From positions 59,282 to 123,281 of the forward strand of contig JAFEAL010000014.1 in assembly GCA_018266435.1 (NCBI GenBank): a stretch of DNA of 64,000 bases, in the 5' to 3' direction. A program made the position numbers and the translations under genes. Shown here piece by piece: positions 34,552 to 44,088 of this stretch. The stretch comes from Bacteroidota bacterium. Lineage in GTDB: Bacteria; Bacteroidota; Bacteroidia; Cytophagales; Cyclobacteriaceae. The notes under the pieces were generated by a model that searched no databases, was not told where the DNA came from, and saw only the letters and a program-made list of their open reading frames with translations. The number at the start of each line of letters is the position of its first letter. Position 1 is the first letter of the stretch.

Positions 34552-35979
34552 TCAGTTTTCTTTGTACCAATTTATGTTGCGTGATACATACATCAATACC
34601 GCGATGATCAGAAATAGCCCTACGCTCCCGATCAGTAAGGAAAAATCCTGCTGCATCACAATGACAAAAATAAAAGTATAGAAGACCAGGAGTAAGCCAG
34701 TAAACAGCAGGACTAATTTTTTTGATTTCAAAAATGAAAATGAATATAAGCCAACCAATACCACGGTGCTTAGCGAAGCAATGACATAGGCTAAAGTGTA
34801 TCCAACTTGCTCAGCGAAGCTCAGCAACAAAGTATAGTACATGATCAAGGCGGCAGCGAGTAAGATATATTGAAACGGATGAATTCGGATTTTCTTAATT
34901 ACTTCTACCAAAAATAATGCGACAAACGTGAGGATGATGAGAAGGTGCCCGTATTTGGCGGTGCGAATACTTTTTTGGTATTGATCCACCGGAATCAAAA
35001 GCTTAACACCAAACTCAGCCCCACTCAGTTTTACATTTTCCTCTGTCCATGATTGAGGTAGTGGCCTATTGTAGTGAAGTATTTTCCAAGAAGCTGTAAA
35101 ATTTTCAGGGGTTACTTCACGCGTTATGGGTAAAAACCCACCTTCAAAACTCGGGTTGCCCCACGGGCCGCTTACTTGCACGGTTGTCGTTTTTCCGGTG
35201 GGGATAAATAGCAACCGGGTACTTCCTTTTACTTTTAACTTGATGAGGGTTTCGCTTTTAAAATCTTCAGAAGAGTGCCAGCCCAGTTTAGCCACAATTC
35301 CATTGCTTAAGTAATCAGAGAGCATATTGGCGGATGCATCCCTGTCATTTTTGTGAAACACATTGGTTTGTCCGTCCCAAAATTTTTGAATAGAAACCCC
35401 GATCGAGCCTGAGGGCTCAGTACTTTTATTAATGCCGCCAACTGTAAAAACCGGGTTGTCGCTGATTCCACGAAGGTCAGTGATGGCAAAAATCATGTAG
35501 GCATCGTTCCAGTGTACACGGGTTTCGTCAATAGCACGTGATTTAAAATCAGGCTCAGTAAAAGTGGCTTGTACATCCAATGAAGAAGTATAAACCGCTG
35601 CGTCAAAAATACCACGGTGTAACACGGTAGGGGTCACTTCACCATTAATGTGGAGCGTCTCAGGCATTGTAAAATAGTTTTCGGTATGTTCTTGTATTTC
35701 AATACCGTCATTGCCGTGATCAACTTTCTTTTTTACGAGGTAAGGAATAACTAAAATTGGCCCGCTCAACGTTTGGCTGCCCGACCACTTTTCCGTTATT
35801 TCGTTGATGACCTCTTCGGCACGGGTTTGCCGTTCGTCCATTAAGCCTTGAATCCAGGCTGATGGTAAGAGCAAGATCAAAACCAGAACTCCGATAGAAA
35901 ATAATTTTACAGAGATTGATTCATGAAGCCAGTTGTTGAACCTTTCGAATAAATTAACGGGAGTATTTTGAGTTTCCAT
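34552..35979 (-). CDS. creD: CreD-family inner membrane protein
   Basis: A 475-residue membrane protein matching CreD. It has an N-terminal helix near 22-42, QGLMDERQTRAEEVINEITEKWSGSQTLSGPILVIPY, a large periplasmic domain, and about five C-terminal helices from 340 to 465. Segments LPQSWTEENVKLSGAEFGVKLLIPVDQYQKSIRTAKY and LLFTGLLLVFYTFIFVIVMQQDFSLLIGS are characteristic. CreD is linked to envelope stress and beta-lactam response in other bacteria. It is the last gene of the operon with the winged-helix regulator, 16 bases downstream. Confidence 0.93.
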   Translation of the reverse strand: METQNTPVNLFERFNNWLHESISVKLFSIGVLVLILLLPSAWIQGLMDERQTRAEEVINEITEKWSGSQTLSGPILVIPYLVKKKVDHGNDGIEIQEHTENYFTMPETLHINGEVTPTVLHRGIFDAAVYTSSLDVQATFTEPDFKSRAIDETRVHWNDAYMIFAITDLRGISDNPVFTVGGINKSTEPSGSIGVSIQKFWDGQTNVFHKNDRDASANMLSDYLSNGIVAKLGWHSSEDFKSETLIKLKVKGSTRLLFIPTGKTTTVQVSGPWGNPSFEGGFLPITREVTPENFTASWKILHYNRPLPQSWTEENVKLSGAEFGVKLLIPVDQYQKSIRTAKYGHLLIILTFVALFLVEVIKKIRIHPFQYILLAAALIMYYTLLLSFAEQVGYTLAYVIASLSTVVLVGLYSFSFLKSKKLVLLFTGLLLVFYTFIFVIVMQQDFSLLIGSVGLFLIIAVLMYVSRNINWYKEN

Positions 35980-35995
35980 AACAGAAGAGTTTAGA

Positions 35996-36298
35996 TTATC
36001 TTTTTTGTAGGCTGATCAGCCGCTCCAGGGCATCTATATGAGTTTTAAAGATTTTTCGCCCCAACTCTGTGGCTTTGTAGCGTGTGTTGGGTTTTCGGTC
36101 AACAAACGATTTTTTTGTAAGAATGTACTTTTCTTTTTCTAAAGCTTTAATGTGCGTGGCAAGTGAGCCATCGGTAATGCCAACGATCTCTTTCAGTGAA
36201 TTGAAATCATAACTTTCATTGGCCATCAGTATCGACATGATTTGAAGCCGCACGCGATGCTCCAGTGTTTTATCCAGTTGATCGAATGGACTCTTCAT
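35996..36298 (-). CDS. winged-helix transcriptional regulator (HTH_34 type)
   Basis: A 100-residue MarR/ArsR-like DNA-binding protein. FDQLDKTLEHRVRLQIMSILMANESYDFNSLKEIVGITDGSLATHIKALEKEKYI is the helix-turn-helix, followed by the wing KKSFVDRKPNTRYKATELGRK. Start at 36298 (MKSPFDQLDK) overlaps the stop of the membrane protein gene by four bases (ATGA), so the longer frame is rejected. This small regulator commonly precedes CreD in Bacteroidota. It probably acts on the palindrome upstream of the operon, which is inference. Confidence 0.88.
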   Translation of the reverse strand: MKSPFDQLDKTLEHRVRLQIMSILMANESYDFNSLKEIVGITDGSLATHIKALEKEKYILTKKSFVDRKPNTRYKATELGRKIFKTHIDALERLISLQKR

Positions 36299-36915
36299 CG
36301 CTCGTGCCGGAAATACATCACTGCGCCATAAATAATGTGCATCAACCCAAAACCAATCGTCCATGTTACCAGGCCATACTCCGGATAGAAGGAGGAGATC
36401 AATCCCAACATAATTTCTATAAACCCTAAATACTTGATTTCAGCAAACGTATGACGGCTGCAGTGAATGAGTGCCAGCCCATAAAAAATCAGGAGGCACG
36501 GAGCAAGCAAAGAATAATATCCGCGAATGAAGAGAATTAAAACAAACAACCCACCCGTACCTAATGTAATGATGAGGTCAACCAGCAACAGTCGGCTGGT
36601 CTCGTTCCACAACGACTGCCTTATTCGTTTAGCTTTTAACCAACTGAGAAAAAAACCCGTAACCAGTGAGGCTGCTAAAATCACAAAAGCGATGAATGCC
36701 AACCGGGTGATCTGCGAAGGATGATTGGCAATACTTAATTTTTCATAGCCAACCGGAGCAGAGGGATAATACATGATGAGGTACGCCAAGTATGCCCCAA
36801 CCAACGCATAACCTCCAGCCAACACACCCGATAGTCCACTGAGAGACATGAACTTCACTGATCGCTCCATCATTGAACGGATGGAGGCGAGATCTTTTTG
36901 GTATTCATCATTCAT
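36295..36915 (-). CDS. hypothetical membrane protein, first gene of the creD operon
   Basis: A 206-residue integral membrane protein with about six helices. After a short charged N terminus (MNDEYQKDLASIRSMMERSVKF), hydrophobic segments fall at about 25-48, 68-90, 106-130, 135-150, 157-172 and 178-200. I recognise no catalytic residues. It is translationally coupled to the winged-helix regulator and then CreD. It could sense the membrane state and hold or release the regulator, but only gene order supports this. Confidence 0.8.
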   Translation of the reverse strand: MNDEYQKDLASIRSMMERSVKFMSLSGLSGVLAGGYALVGAYLAYLIMYYPSAPVGYEKLSIANHPSQITRLAFIAFVILAASLVTGFFLSWLKAKRIRQSLWNETSRLLLVDLIITLGTGGLFVLILFIRGYYSLLAPCLLIFYGLALIHCSRHTFAEIKYLGFIEIMLGLISSFYPEYGLVTWTIGFGLMHIIYGAVMYFRHER

Positions 36916-36933
36916 TTTAAAAGTACTTTTAAA
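36916..36933. promoter_or_regulatory. perfect 18-bp palindrome, candidate operator of the creD operon
   Basis: TTTAAAAGTACTTTTAAA is a perfect palindrome between the promoter -7 box and the first start codon, covering the predicted transcript start. This is a classical place for autorepression by the winged-helix protein encoded in the operon. Confidence 0.6.
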
Positions 36934-36935
36934 TT

Positions 36936-36965
36936 CAAAGTTAAAAGAACTAAACAGATTAACAA
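36936..36965 (-). promoter_or_regulatory. Bacteroidota-type promoter of the creD operon
   Basis: Read on the minus strand, TTG (36965-36963), 19 bases, then TAACTTTG (36943-36936) matches TTG-N19-TAnnTTTG exactly. The first start codon is 20 bases beyond the -7 box. Confidence 0.72.
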
Positions 36966-37030
36966 TTAGTTTTTTGAAATTTTATTTTGGCTGAAAAAGC
37001 AGCTAGCGGTCAGTCTCTCTTTGATCGTAC

Positions 37031-38458
37031 CTACTTCCGGTAATCCAATGCCGGTTTGCGGTCACCCAACAGCGATTCGTAAGTAAAGTTGGTTCCGGTT
37101 TGTTTTTTCAGTTCGGTCCATGCATTCTCGGTAATTTTTGTATCTGAGAATGCATCGATCAAACTGCCGGCCAAAGTTTTGGCTGCTATGATCATTCCTT
37201 TTTTTCCTATGCTTGTGCCACCGGCAGCCACAGCTTGCCAACTGTGTGCGGCTGTACCGGGTACCCAGGTGGCCGTTGAAAATCCCGCAGTCGGCACCAC
37301 CCAACTAATGTCGCCTACATCGGTGCTGGCACCACCGAGTTCATTTTTTGCTCCAAATTTTTCAATGATGGCTGTGGTAGTAAGGGGAGGAGGCGATGTA
37401 ATAGTCTGTTGAATTTGAGTGGCAAACTCTTTTTCAGAATCAGTGTACACATATCCTCCCGCCAGTTGTAAGTTGTTGTTTACAACTTGGGCCAGTGTTT
37501 CATTGGGAATGAGGTTATACGTGCCACCAGTCAGTTCTACTTCAAAACGAGTGCCTGTGCCCTGCGCTGCACCTTGTGCGGCTTGGGTTACACGCTCCCA
37601 GATATCTTTTACTTGTTGCCGATCAGGATGACGCACATAATAATAGACCTCTGCGAACGCAGGTACCACGTTAGGGGCCTCACCTCCGCGGGTAATGACA
37701 TAGTGGATTCGGGTTTTTTCATTCACATGTTCGCGCAGCATATTCACCATCATGTCCATTGCTTCTACCGCATCAAGTGCCGAGCGGCCTCGCTCAGGCG
37801 AGGCAGCCGCATGAGCAGCTACGCCATAAAAACGGAATTTGCCTGATTTGTTGGCCAGGGAAGTGCCGAAGTTAGCCGAGTTAGTTGCACCCGGATGCCA
37901 ATGAAAAACTAAATCTACATTTTTGAAATATCCATCGCGTACCATGTACACTTTGCCTGAGCCACCTTCCTCTGCCGGACAACCATAAAACTTTATCGTA
38001 CCTGATTTTTTGTTGGCTGCCAACCAGTTTTTTACGGCAATGGCGGCAGCGGCAGAAGCTGTGCCAAACAAATGATGACCGCAGGCATGTCCGGCTTTTT
38101 GCCCGGCAATGGGTTTCAACTCAGGCACAGCCTCTTGCGATACACCCGGCAGCGCATCAAATTCACCCAAAACGGCAATCACCGGCTTGCCCGAACCGGC
38201 TGTGGCAATAAAGGCGGTGGGCTCACCGGCAATTCCAGTTTCTACTGTGAAGCCTGCATCTTTTAATGTTTGTTGTAGCAAGGCCGAACTTTGAGTTTCT
38301 TGGTAACCTACTTCGGCATAGCCCCAGATTTTCTGGGCAATGGAAGAATAAAAATCATAGTTGGCATCCAGTGCTTTAAAAATTTCTTGTTTTGTTTTTT
38401 GCGCAACTGATAAATGGGCAACCAATAGCAATGTCAGAAAGAGGGCACAGTTTTTCAT
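37031..38458 (-). CDS. M20 family amidohydrolase, exported
   Basis: A 475-residue metallopeptidase-fold amidohydrolase with signal peptide MKNCALFLTLLLVAHLSVAQ. The metal-binding set is GHACGHH (C126, H128) and PAEEGGSG (E163/E164), with H200 region FHWHPGATNS and the late DVGDISWVVPTAGFST. The pattern resembles AbgB-like aminobenzoyl-glutamate or N-acyl amino acid hydrolases. Export to the periplasm is inferred from the signal peptide. A short palindrome (GTGGTT-AA-AACCAC, 38501-38514) lies 43 bases upstream. Confidence 0.92.
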   Translation of the reverse strand: MKNCALFLTLLLVAHLSVAQKTKQEIFKALDANYDFYSSIAQKIWGYAEVGYQETQSSALLQQTLKDAGFTVETGIAGEPTAFIATAGSGKPVIAVLGEFDALPGVSQEAVPELKPIAGQKAGHACGHHLFGTASAAAAIAVKNWLAANKKSGTIKFYGCPAEEGGSGKVYMVRDGYFKNVDLVFHWHPGATNSANFGTSLANKSGKFRFYGVAAHAAASPERGRSALDAVEAMDMMVNMLREHVNEKTRIHYVITRGGEAPNVVPAFAEVYYYVRHPDRQQVKDIWERVTQAAQGAAQGTGTRFEVELTGGTYNLIPNETLAQVVNNNLQLAGGYVYTDSEKEFATQIQQTITSPPPLTTTAIIEKFGAKNELGGASTDVGDISWVVPTAGFSTATWVPGTAAHSWQAVAAGGTSIGKKGMIIAAKTLAGSLIDAFSDTKITENAWTELKKQTGTNFTYESLLGDRKPALDYRK

Positions 38459-38688
38459 AGGACAGGGATCATGAGGTATAAATATAAAATAAATTGAACG
38501 GTGGTTAAAACCACTTAGGTCATAGTAATTTCTATTACATGAGTTGAATTAATATGGGTACATTTTCAATACGTTAACGTAAGAGTTTATTGGGCGCTGA
38601 CGGTTGGGTACGGATTGTACAATTCGATAGCTACCCGTTAAAAATATCCTTACGAAATATATCTTCGCAAAAAAGGATATTTGCCACG

Positions 38689-39768
38689 ATGAAAGTAGAT
38701 AGTATTATTGTGGGGCAAGGATTGGCCGGCTCGTGCCTGGCGCTGGCGCTGGCCCATCGGGGCAAAACTTTTATGGTCTTTGATGAACCGGCTAAAAACC
38801 ACACAACGGCTGTGGCTCCGGGTTTGTTTAACCCCATCATCGGCAAGGGCCTTACCAAAACCTGGATGGCCGAAACCACCTTTCCTTTTGCTGAAAAATT
38901 TTATCAGGGAATTGAACGCCAGCTAGGGTGCCGGTTTTATCACCCCATGCCGATCTACCGGCCATTTATTTCAGTGGAAGAACAAAACGAGTGGATGGCG
39001 CTGAGCGAAGGCCGGCTAAAGTCATTCATTGAAAAAACGTACACATCGCCTGCATTTGGCAATTTTGTGAATGATCCGTTGGGCGGAATTTTAGTGAAAA
39101 AGTCGGGTTATGTAAACACGGTCACCTTGATGAGTTCAGTTGTCGGTTGGCTGAAGAAGAACGGGCAATACCGCGAATCGCACGTTGATTTTGACCGACT
39201 CAAAATTGAATCAGGCAATGTACTGTATGAAGATGTTGAAGCAAAGGATATTATTTTTTGCGATGGAGTTCGGGTTAAAAAAAATCCATTTTTTTCTTGG
39301 GTTTATATCAATTGCCTCAAAGGTGAAACACTTACCATTCAGTTAACCAACCCACTGAACGTAATTTTTAACCGTGGAGTTTATTTGGTACCCACAGCCA
39401 ACCCGTTGGTGTGCTTGGTGGGCGCCACCTATAAGCCCAATGATGCAACGGAAAATTTTACACCAGAAGGTGAGCAGGAACTGAGAGAAAAACTTGATGC
39501 ACTCATCAAAATACCTTACACCGTTGAAGACCGTCATTGGGGCATCAGACCGGCCGTACCTGACAGGCGGCCGGTATTAGGGCATCATCCCCTCTATAAA
39601 AATGTTTTTCTGTTGAATGGAATGGGCACGAAAGGAGTTACCTTGGCCCCGTATTTTGCAACTAGTTTAGCCGCGCGCCTTGATCAAGCAGGGGAAATAC
39701 CGGATGAAGTAAATATTAAGCGCTTTAAATCGTTATATTCGAAATTTGGATTCAGTTCTAATGTATGA
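38689..39768 (+). CDS. FAD-dependent oxidoreductase (DAO fold)
   Basis: A 359-residue flavoprotein. The dinucleotide motif SIIVGQGLAGSCLALALA starts at residue 5, and the C-terminal FAD motif RPAVPDRRPVLGHHPLYKNVFLLNGMGTKGVTLAP fits glycine oxidase/D-amino-acid oxidase relatives. Its substrate is unknown. Start at 38689 (MKVDSIIVG) is chosen because the longer frame has no folding element before the nucleotide motif. The stop overlaps the next start (ATGA), coupling it to the TolB-like surface protein. Confidence 0.88.
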   Translation: MKVDSIIVGQGLAGSCLALALAHRGKTFMVFDEPAKNHTTAVAPGLFNPIIGKGLTKTWMAETTFPFAEKFYQGIERQLGCRFYHPMPIYRPFISVEEQNEWMALSEGRLKSFIEKTYTSPAFGNFVNDPLGGILVKKSGYVNTVTLMSSVVGWLKKNGQYRESHVDFDRLKIESGNVLYEDVEAKDIIFCDGVRVKKNPFFSWVYINCLKGETLTIQLTNPLNVIFNRGVYLVPTANPLVCLVGATYKPNDATENFTPEGEQELREKLDALIKIPYTVEDRHWGIRPAVPDRRPVLGHHPLYKNVFLLNGMGTKGVTLAPYFATSLAARLDQAGEIPDEVNIKRFKSLYSKFGFSSNV

Positions 39769-42700
39769 AGATACGGATGTGCAGATTAGCAGGGTTTTGT
39801 GTGATTATTTTTTTCAGCTTTCAGGCTATGGGCCAGCATGCCACCGAGTTGTTTGGCCAAAATCGGATTCAATACAAAGAGTTTGACTGGAAATACCTCA
39901 GCTCACAAAACTTCGATGTGTATTTTTATGGCTCACGGGGAAAAATAGCCCGCGAAGCCTTGCAATACTTAGAGCAGGAGTTTGACCGCATCACCGACTT
40001 GCTGGGGTATTTCCCATACCAAAAAACAAAAGTCTTTCTATACAACTCCATTGCTGACCTTCAGCAAAGCAATGTAGGACTTAACCACACCCGTTATAAT
40101 GTGAGTGGCGAAACAGAGTTTGTGAAGCCCTATGTTGAAATTGCCCATCCCGGAAACTTAGCCGAGTTTAAACAAGAGATGGTGTATAAACTTTCGTCAT
40201 TGTTTGTTAATGAAATGATGTTTGGCGGAAACCTGAGAGATGTGTTTGCCAATTCGGTACTTCTTAATTTACCCAATTGGTTCATCGAAGGAATTTCATA
40301 CTATGTGGCTTACGGTTGGAATGAGGAAATGGATGACTACGTGCGGCAATTAGTGCATACAAATAAAATCAACCGGGCATTTCGGGCTACTAATAAAGAT
40401 GCTGCCTTGGCCGGTCAATCTGTTTGGAACTACATCGTAGAAAAATACGGCAAAAGCAGCATCAACAACATGCTCAACTATACCCGCATCATTCGCAACG
40501 AAGAAAAGAGTGTGCTCATTACGCTGGGGGTATCATACAGCCAATTGATGGTCGACTGGAAATCATTTTACAGAATAGACGGAGAGCACGTGGCAAAAAG
40601 TTTTTCTGCATTGCCCGACTCACAACTCTTTTCAAAAAAACAAAACCTGCACCGGGTTACTTACACCACAGTAAAAATCAGCCCCGATGGAAAGAGTATT
40701 GCGTATGCTGAAAATGATCGCGGAAAGTTTGTAGTAAAAGTTAGGTCCTTGGAAAACGGAACCGAGACAACAATTCTTACAGCCGGTAACCGTGCTATTA
40801 AACAAACGGTAGACTACCGTGTGCCGCTGCTCAGCTGGGCCGATGCCACCACCCTGGGAGTGATAGGACTAAAAGATGGTCAATATGTCTTTTGGCTTTA
40901 CGACCTTAAAACAAAAACAAAGTTGCCCCGCGAGTTGGATAAATTTAGCAACATCAGAAGTTTTAGTTTTTCAAACAACGGTAGGCTTTTGATTGTGAGC
41001 GCTGACTTTGAAGGGCAAAATGATTTATTTCTGCTAAGCAGCCGCAGAGACCGCACCAAACGGCTCACACGCGATACCTACGATGATTTAGATCCGGCCT
41101 TCATTCCCAACTCCAACACCATTGTTTTTAGTTCAAACCGTGTGAGCGATTCCCTCTCCACCGATGAAAGTTTACTGCAAAGACTTTCTCCGTACTACAA
41201 TTTGTTCCTTTACAACATCGACACAACAACCAACCGACTGATTCGCGTAACCAAAACACTAAGCAAAGATTTTCATCCCACAGCAATGGACGAAAACAAT
41301 ATTTTTTACCTATCCGATCAACGTGGCATTATCAACCTTTTTCGCTACAATCTGAAGTTAAAGACTTATTCTGAGATAACGAACTACGATGCCAGCATCA
41401 AAGAGTACGATATCAATTTTAACAAAAACATGCTGGCATTTGTGATCACTCAAAAACTGAAAGAAAGTATTTTTATCACTAAGAGTTTAGATATTGACCG
41501 CCAGGTGTTCACGCCAACGACCAGGCGAAAAGAATTATTGCAGGCGCGAAATTACATCGAGCGAAAAAAGAAAGAACCAACGCGACCGCTCACAATTAAA
41601 GATTTAATCAATTCACGGCTGCGAACCCGAACTGACACCGGTCAGCACAAACAACCGAAAGACACGGTAAAGTTGCCAACGGCCAAGCCAAAACTGCCGG
41701 TGGACACCACCAAACGACCGGGTAAGCCTGCTGAAATTAACACTGAAAATTATTCTTTTGACGAGGAGCCGGTGGTTCACCAGCCTGTTAGTCAACCCGT
41801 GACCCAGCCGGCTGATCAGCCAACAGTGCAACCTAACACACCGCCAGCTCAAAGAGCAATCAGTACAGATGACTATGTTTTTGATGACGAAGCCATTAAA
41901 AAAAATAACACCACAAAACCTAACGAAACTTTTCTAACCCGTTACCTCAAGGCTAAAGAATTATCTAAAATAACCGGCCCGTTTCCATACGAGGCTAAAT
42001 TCAATTACGATAACCTGATTACTAATTTTGTTGTTGACCAGATACGCGGATTCAGTATGCGCTTAGAAACCCAGATGAATGACATGCTCGAAAATTTCCG
42101 GTTTAACGGGGGGCTTCAGGTTGCAATTTCTGATTTAAAAAGCGGTGATGTGTATGGTGAAATTCATTACTTACCCCAACGATTAGATTTCAGTGCACGG
42201 TTTGATCGCAAAGTAATCTACTGGCAAACGAAAAATTCAGATGTAACAGGCGTAGCAGAAAATCAGAAGTATTCATTTCAAAAAATAGAGGCGGGGGTTT
42301 CTTATCCCTTCTCCGTGCGGACACGGATAAGTTTAAGACCTTTTTTGGGCTACACCCAATTTGTTGACCGGGGCTATACTTCTACGTCATCGGGTAGCGG
42401 GCCGAGCACAAGTTTTGCTCCTTCGCACGGGCAAACATACACTGGCGCAAAATTTGAAATAGTCTATGATAATTCAATTGTTTCCGGTCTTAATATGATA
42501 GAGGGTACGCGCGGCAAAATCAGCGCCATCACTTACAACGCCTTGGGTAGTAAAAAACTAAACTTTTCACACGCTTACATTGATGTGCGGCATTATCAAA
42601 AAATTTACAAAGAAATAGTTTTTGCCGTGCGTGGGTTTGCCGGCAGTTTCTTTGGCCCATCACCTAAGAGCTATTTGTTGGGTGGAGTTGATAATTGGGC

Positions 42701-43193
42701 ATTCAATAATACCAACTACAGCGGCTCCACCAACCCACTGAACAATGCACCTACAACTTATAACTCTCAATTGTTATTTGTAGAGTTTGCCACCAGTTTG
42801 CGCGGCTTTGATTATGCCACCCAATATGGAAGCAGCGCAGCTGTAGCCAATGCTGAAATCAGAGTGCCGATTGTGCGGGCACTATCCAGTGGGCCAATCA
42901 CCTCCAATTTTTTTCGCAACCTGCAGTTTACGGGGTTTTATGATATTGGCTCAGCCTGGACTGGCGCCATACCCATTGGAAATGCCAACAACGGAAGCAC
43001 ACGTGATGTCAGTGTTCCGCCCTATTTTTATGCGAACATCAAACAATACCTTAACCCGTGGCTGTATAGTTATGGAGTCGGGTTTCGATCAATGATATTA
43101 GGGTATTATTTAAAAACTGATTTGGCCTGGCCGGTAATCAATTATCAGGTACAGACCCCTCGCGTACAGGTAAGTTTGGGTTTTGATTTCTGA
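39765..43193 (+). CDS. TolB-like beta-propeller/outer-membrane barrel fusion protein
   Basis: A 1142-residue exported protein. After a signal peptide (ending FQAMGQ) comes a peptidase-MA-like domain to about 270, a PD40/TolB-type propeller at about 290-580 (KISPDGKSIAYAE, PAFIPNSNTIVFSSNR), and a Pro/Thr-rich linker at about 630-715 with the related motifs ENYSFDEEP and DDYVFDDEA. A C-terminal barrel of some 370 residues ends in VSLGFDF, the terminal Phe expected for outer-membrane insertion. The first domain retains PNWFIEGISYYVAY but has KLSSL where a zinc HExxH would be. The role is unknown. It is coupled to the FAD enzyme. Confidence 0.85.
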   Translation: MKIRMCRLAGFCVIIFFSFQAMGQHATELFGQNRIQYKEFDWKYLSSQNFDVYFYGSRGKIAREALQYLEQEFDRITDLLGYFPYQKTKVFLYNSIADLQQSNVGLNHTRYNVSGETEFVKPYVEIAHPGNLAEFKQEMVYKLSSLFVNEMMFGGNLRDVFANSVLLNLPNWFIEGISYYVAYGWNEEMDDYVRQLVHTNKINRAFRATNKDAALAGQSVWNYIVEKYGKSSINNMLNYTRIIRNEEKSVLITLGVSYSQLMVDWKSFYRIDGEHVAKSFSALPDSQLFSKKQNLHRVTYTTVKISPDGKSIAYAENDRGKFVVKVRSLENGTETTILTAGNRAIKQTVDYRVPLLSWADATTLGVIGLKDGQYVFWLYDLKTKTKLPRELDKFSNIRSFSFSNNGRLLIVSADFEGQNDLFLLSSRRDRTKRLTRDTYDDLDPAFIPNSNTIVFSSNRVSDSLSTDESLLQRLSPYYNLFLYNIDTTTNRLIRVTKTLSKDFHPTAMDENNIFYLSDQRGIINLFRYNLKLKTYSEITNYDASIKEYDINFNKNMLAFVITQKLKESIFITKSLDIDRQVFTPTTRRKELLQARNYIERKKKEPTRPLTIKDLINSRLRTRTDTGQHKQPKDTVKLPTAKPKLPVDTTKRPGKPAEINTENYSFDEEPVVHQPVSQPVTQPADQPTVQPNTPPAQRAISTDDYVFDDEAIKKNNTTKPNETFLTRYLKAKELSKITGPFPYEAKFNYDNLITNFVVDQIRGFSMRLETQMNDMLENFRFNGGLQVAISDLKSGDVYGEIHYLPQRLDFSARFDRKVIYWQTKNSDVTGVAENQKYSFQKIEAGVSYPFSVRTRISLRPFLGYTQFVDRGYTSTSSGSGPSTSFAPSHGQTYTGAKFEIVYDNSIVSGLNMIEGTRGKISAITYNALGSKKLNFSHAYIDVRHYQKIYKEIVFAVRGFAGSFFGPSPKSYLLGGVDNWAFNNTNYSGSTNPLNNAPTTYNSQLLFVEFATSLRGFDYATQYGSSAAVANAEIRVPIVRALSSGPITSNFFRNLQFTGFYDIGSAWTGAIPIGNANNGSTRDVSVPPYFYANIKQYLNPWLYSYGVGFRSMILGYYLKTDLAWPVINYQVQTPRVQVSLGFDF

Positions 43194-43214
43194 CACATTC
43201 AAATAAACGAATAC

Positions 43215-44087
43215 ATGATTCAATCAATGACAGGCTACGGTCAGGTGATGGCCAGCACAGAAAGTGACGTGAGCGTAGAGATAAAATCGCTTAACTCAAA
43301 ATTTATTGACCTTTCCCTTCGCCTTCCAAAAAAATTTGCCGAGAAAGAAAATGAAGTCAGAAACCTCATTACAGAAAAACTACAACGAGGCAAAATTTCA
43401 ATCACCATAGAGAGTCAATCAAAGGAAGAACGGGTTGGTCAGCAGTACGATGAAAAACTTTTTCTGGCATCGTACAGTGAATTAAAAAAACTAGCCGACA
43501 AAGTAATGGGTGGATACGATTCACTTTTTCAAGTAGCGTTAGACTCGCCCGGTGTCCGGTTGTCAACTTCAGAAGAAGCAATAAATCCGGCCGAGTGGGA
43601 TGCCGTTTTTTCATCTATAAAAAAAGCCGTAGCCATTTGTGTCAAATTTCGTGAAGAGGAAGGTAAAGCGCTGGATAAGGAACTGAGGTTGTACATCGGA
43701 AAAATTCATAACGGGTTGAACCAGGTAGCTGATCTGGATACATTACGCATCGATCGGATACGCGAAAAATTAAAAGGAAGCATTTCTTCTTTCTTCGGAA
43801 ACGAAGGATACGACAAAAACCGGCTGGAGCAAGAGATGATTTTTTACATTGAAAAGCTGGATATACAAGAAGAACGGGTGAGGCTGAAGACTCACTTGGA
43901 ATATTTTTTGGCGGTATTGAACGAACCGGAATCAAGAGGAAAAAAATTAGGATTCATTGCGCAGGAGATTGGGCGCGAAATCAACACCATTGGTTCAAAA
44001 GCAAATGATGCGGCCATCCAAAAAACGGTGGTTGAGATGAAAGATGAACTGGAAAAAATTAAGGAACAACTGAACAACGTATTGTAA
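43215..44087 (+). CDS. yicC: YicC family endoribonuclease
   Basis: A 290-residue protein of the YicC/YloC family. The start IQSMTGYGQ, VEIKSLNSKFIDLSLRLPK, RGKISITIE, and the C-terminal DUF1732 domain LEYFLAVLNEPESRGKKLGFIAQEIGREINTIGSKANDAAIQ are all present. Escherichia coli YicC is an endoribonuclease that helps degrade the small RNA RyhB. Other members are less clear. It lies 21 bases after the TolB-like gene and is probably co-transcribed. Gmk, its frequent neighbour, is not next to it here. Confidence 0.95.
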   Translation: MIQSMTGYGQVMASTESDVSVEIKSLNSKFIDLSLRLPKKFAEKENEVRNLITEKLQRGKISITIESQSKEERVGQQYDEKLFLASYSELKKLADKVMGGYDSLFQVALDSPGVRLSTSEEAINPAEWDAVFSSIKKAVAICVKFREEEGKALDKELRLYIGKIHNGLNQVADLDTLRIDRIREKLKGSISSFFGNEGYDKNRLEQEMIFYIEKLDIQEERVRLKTHLEYFLAVLNEPESRGKKLGFIAQEIGREINTIGSKANDAAIQKTVVEMKDELEKIKEQLNNVL

Positions 44088-44088
44088 G

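Noticed and set aside
42850..43095. 81-codon frame inside the TolB-like gene
   Set aside because: It is out-of-frame inside a well-supported barrel coding region.
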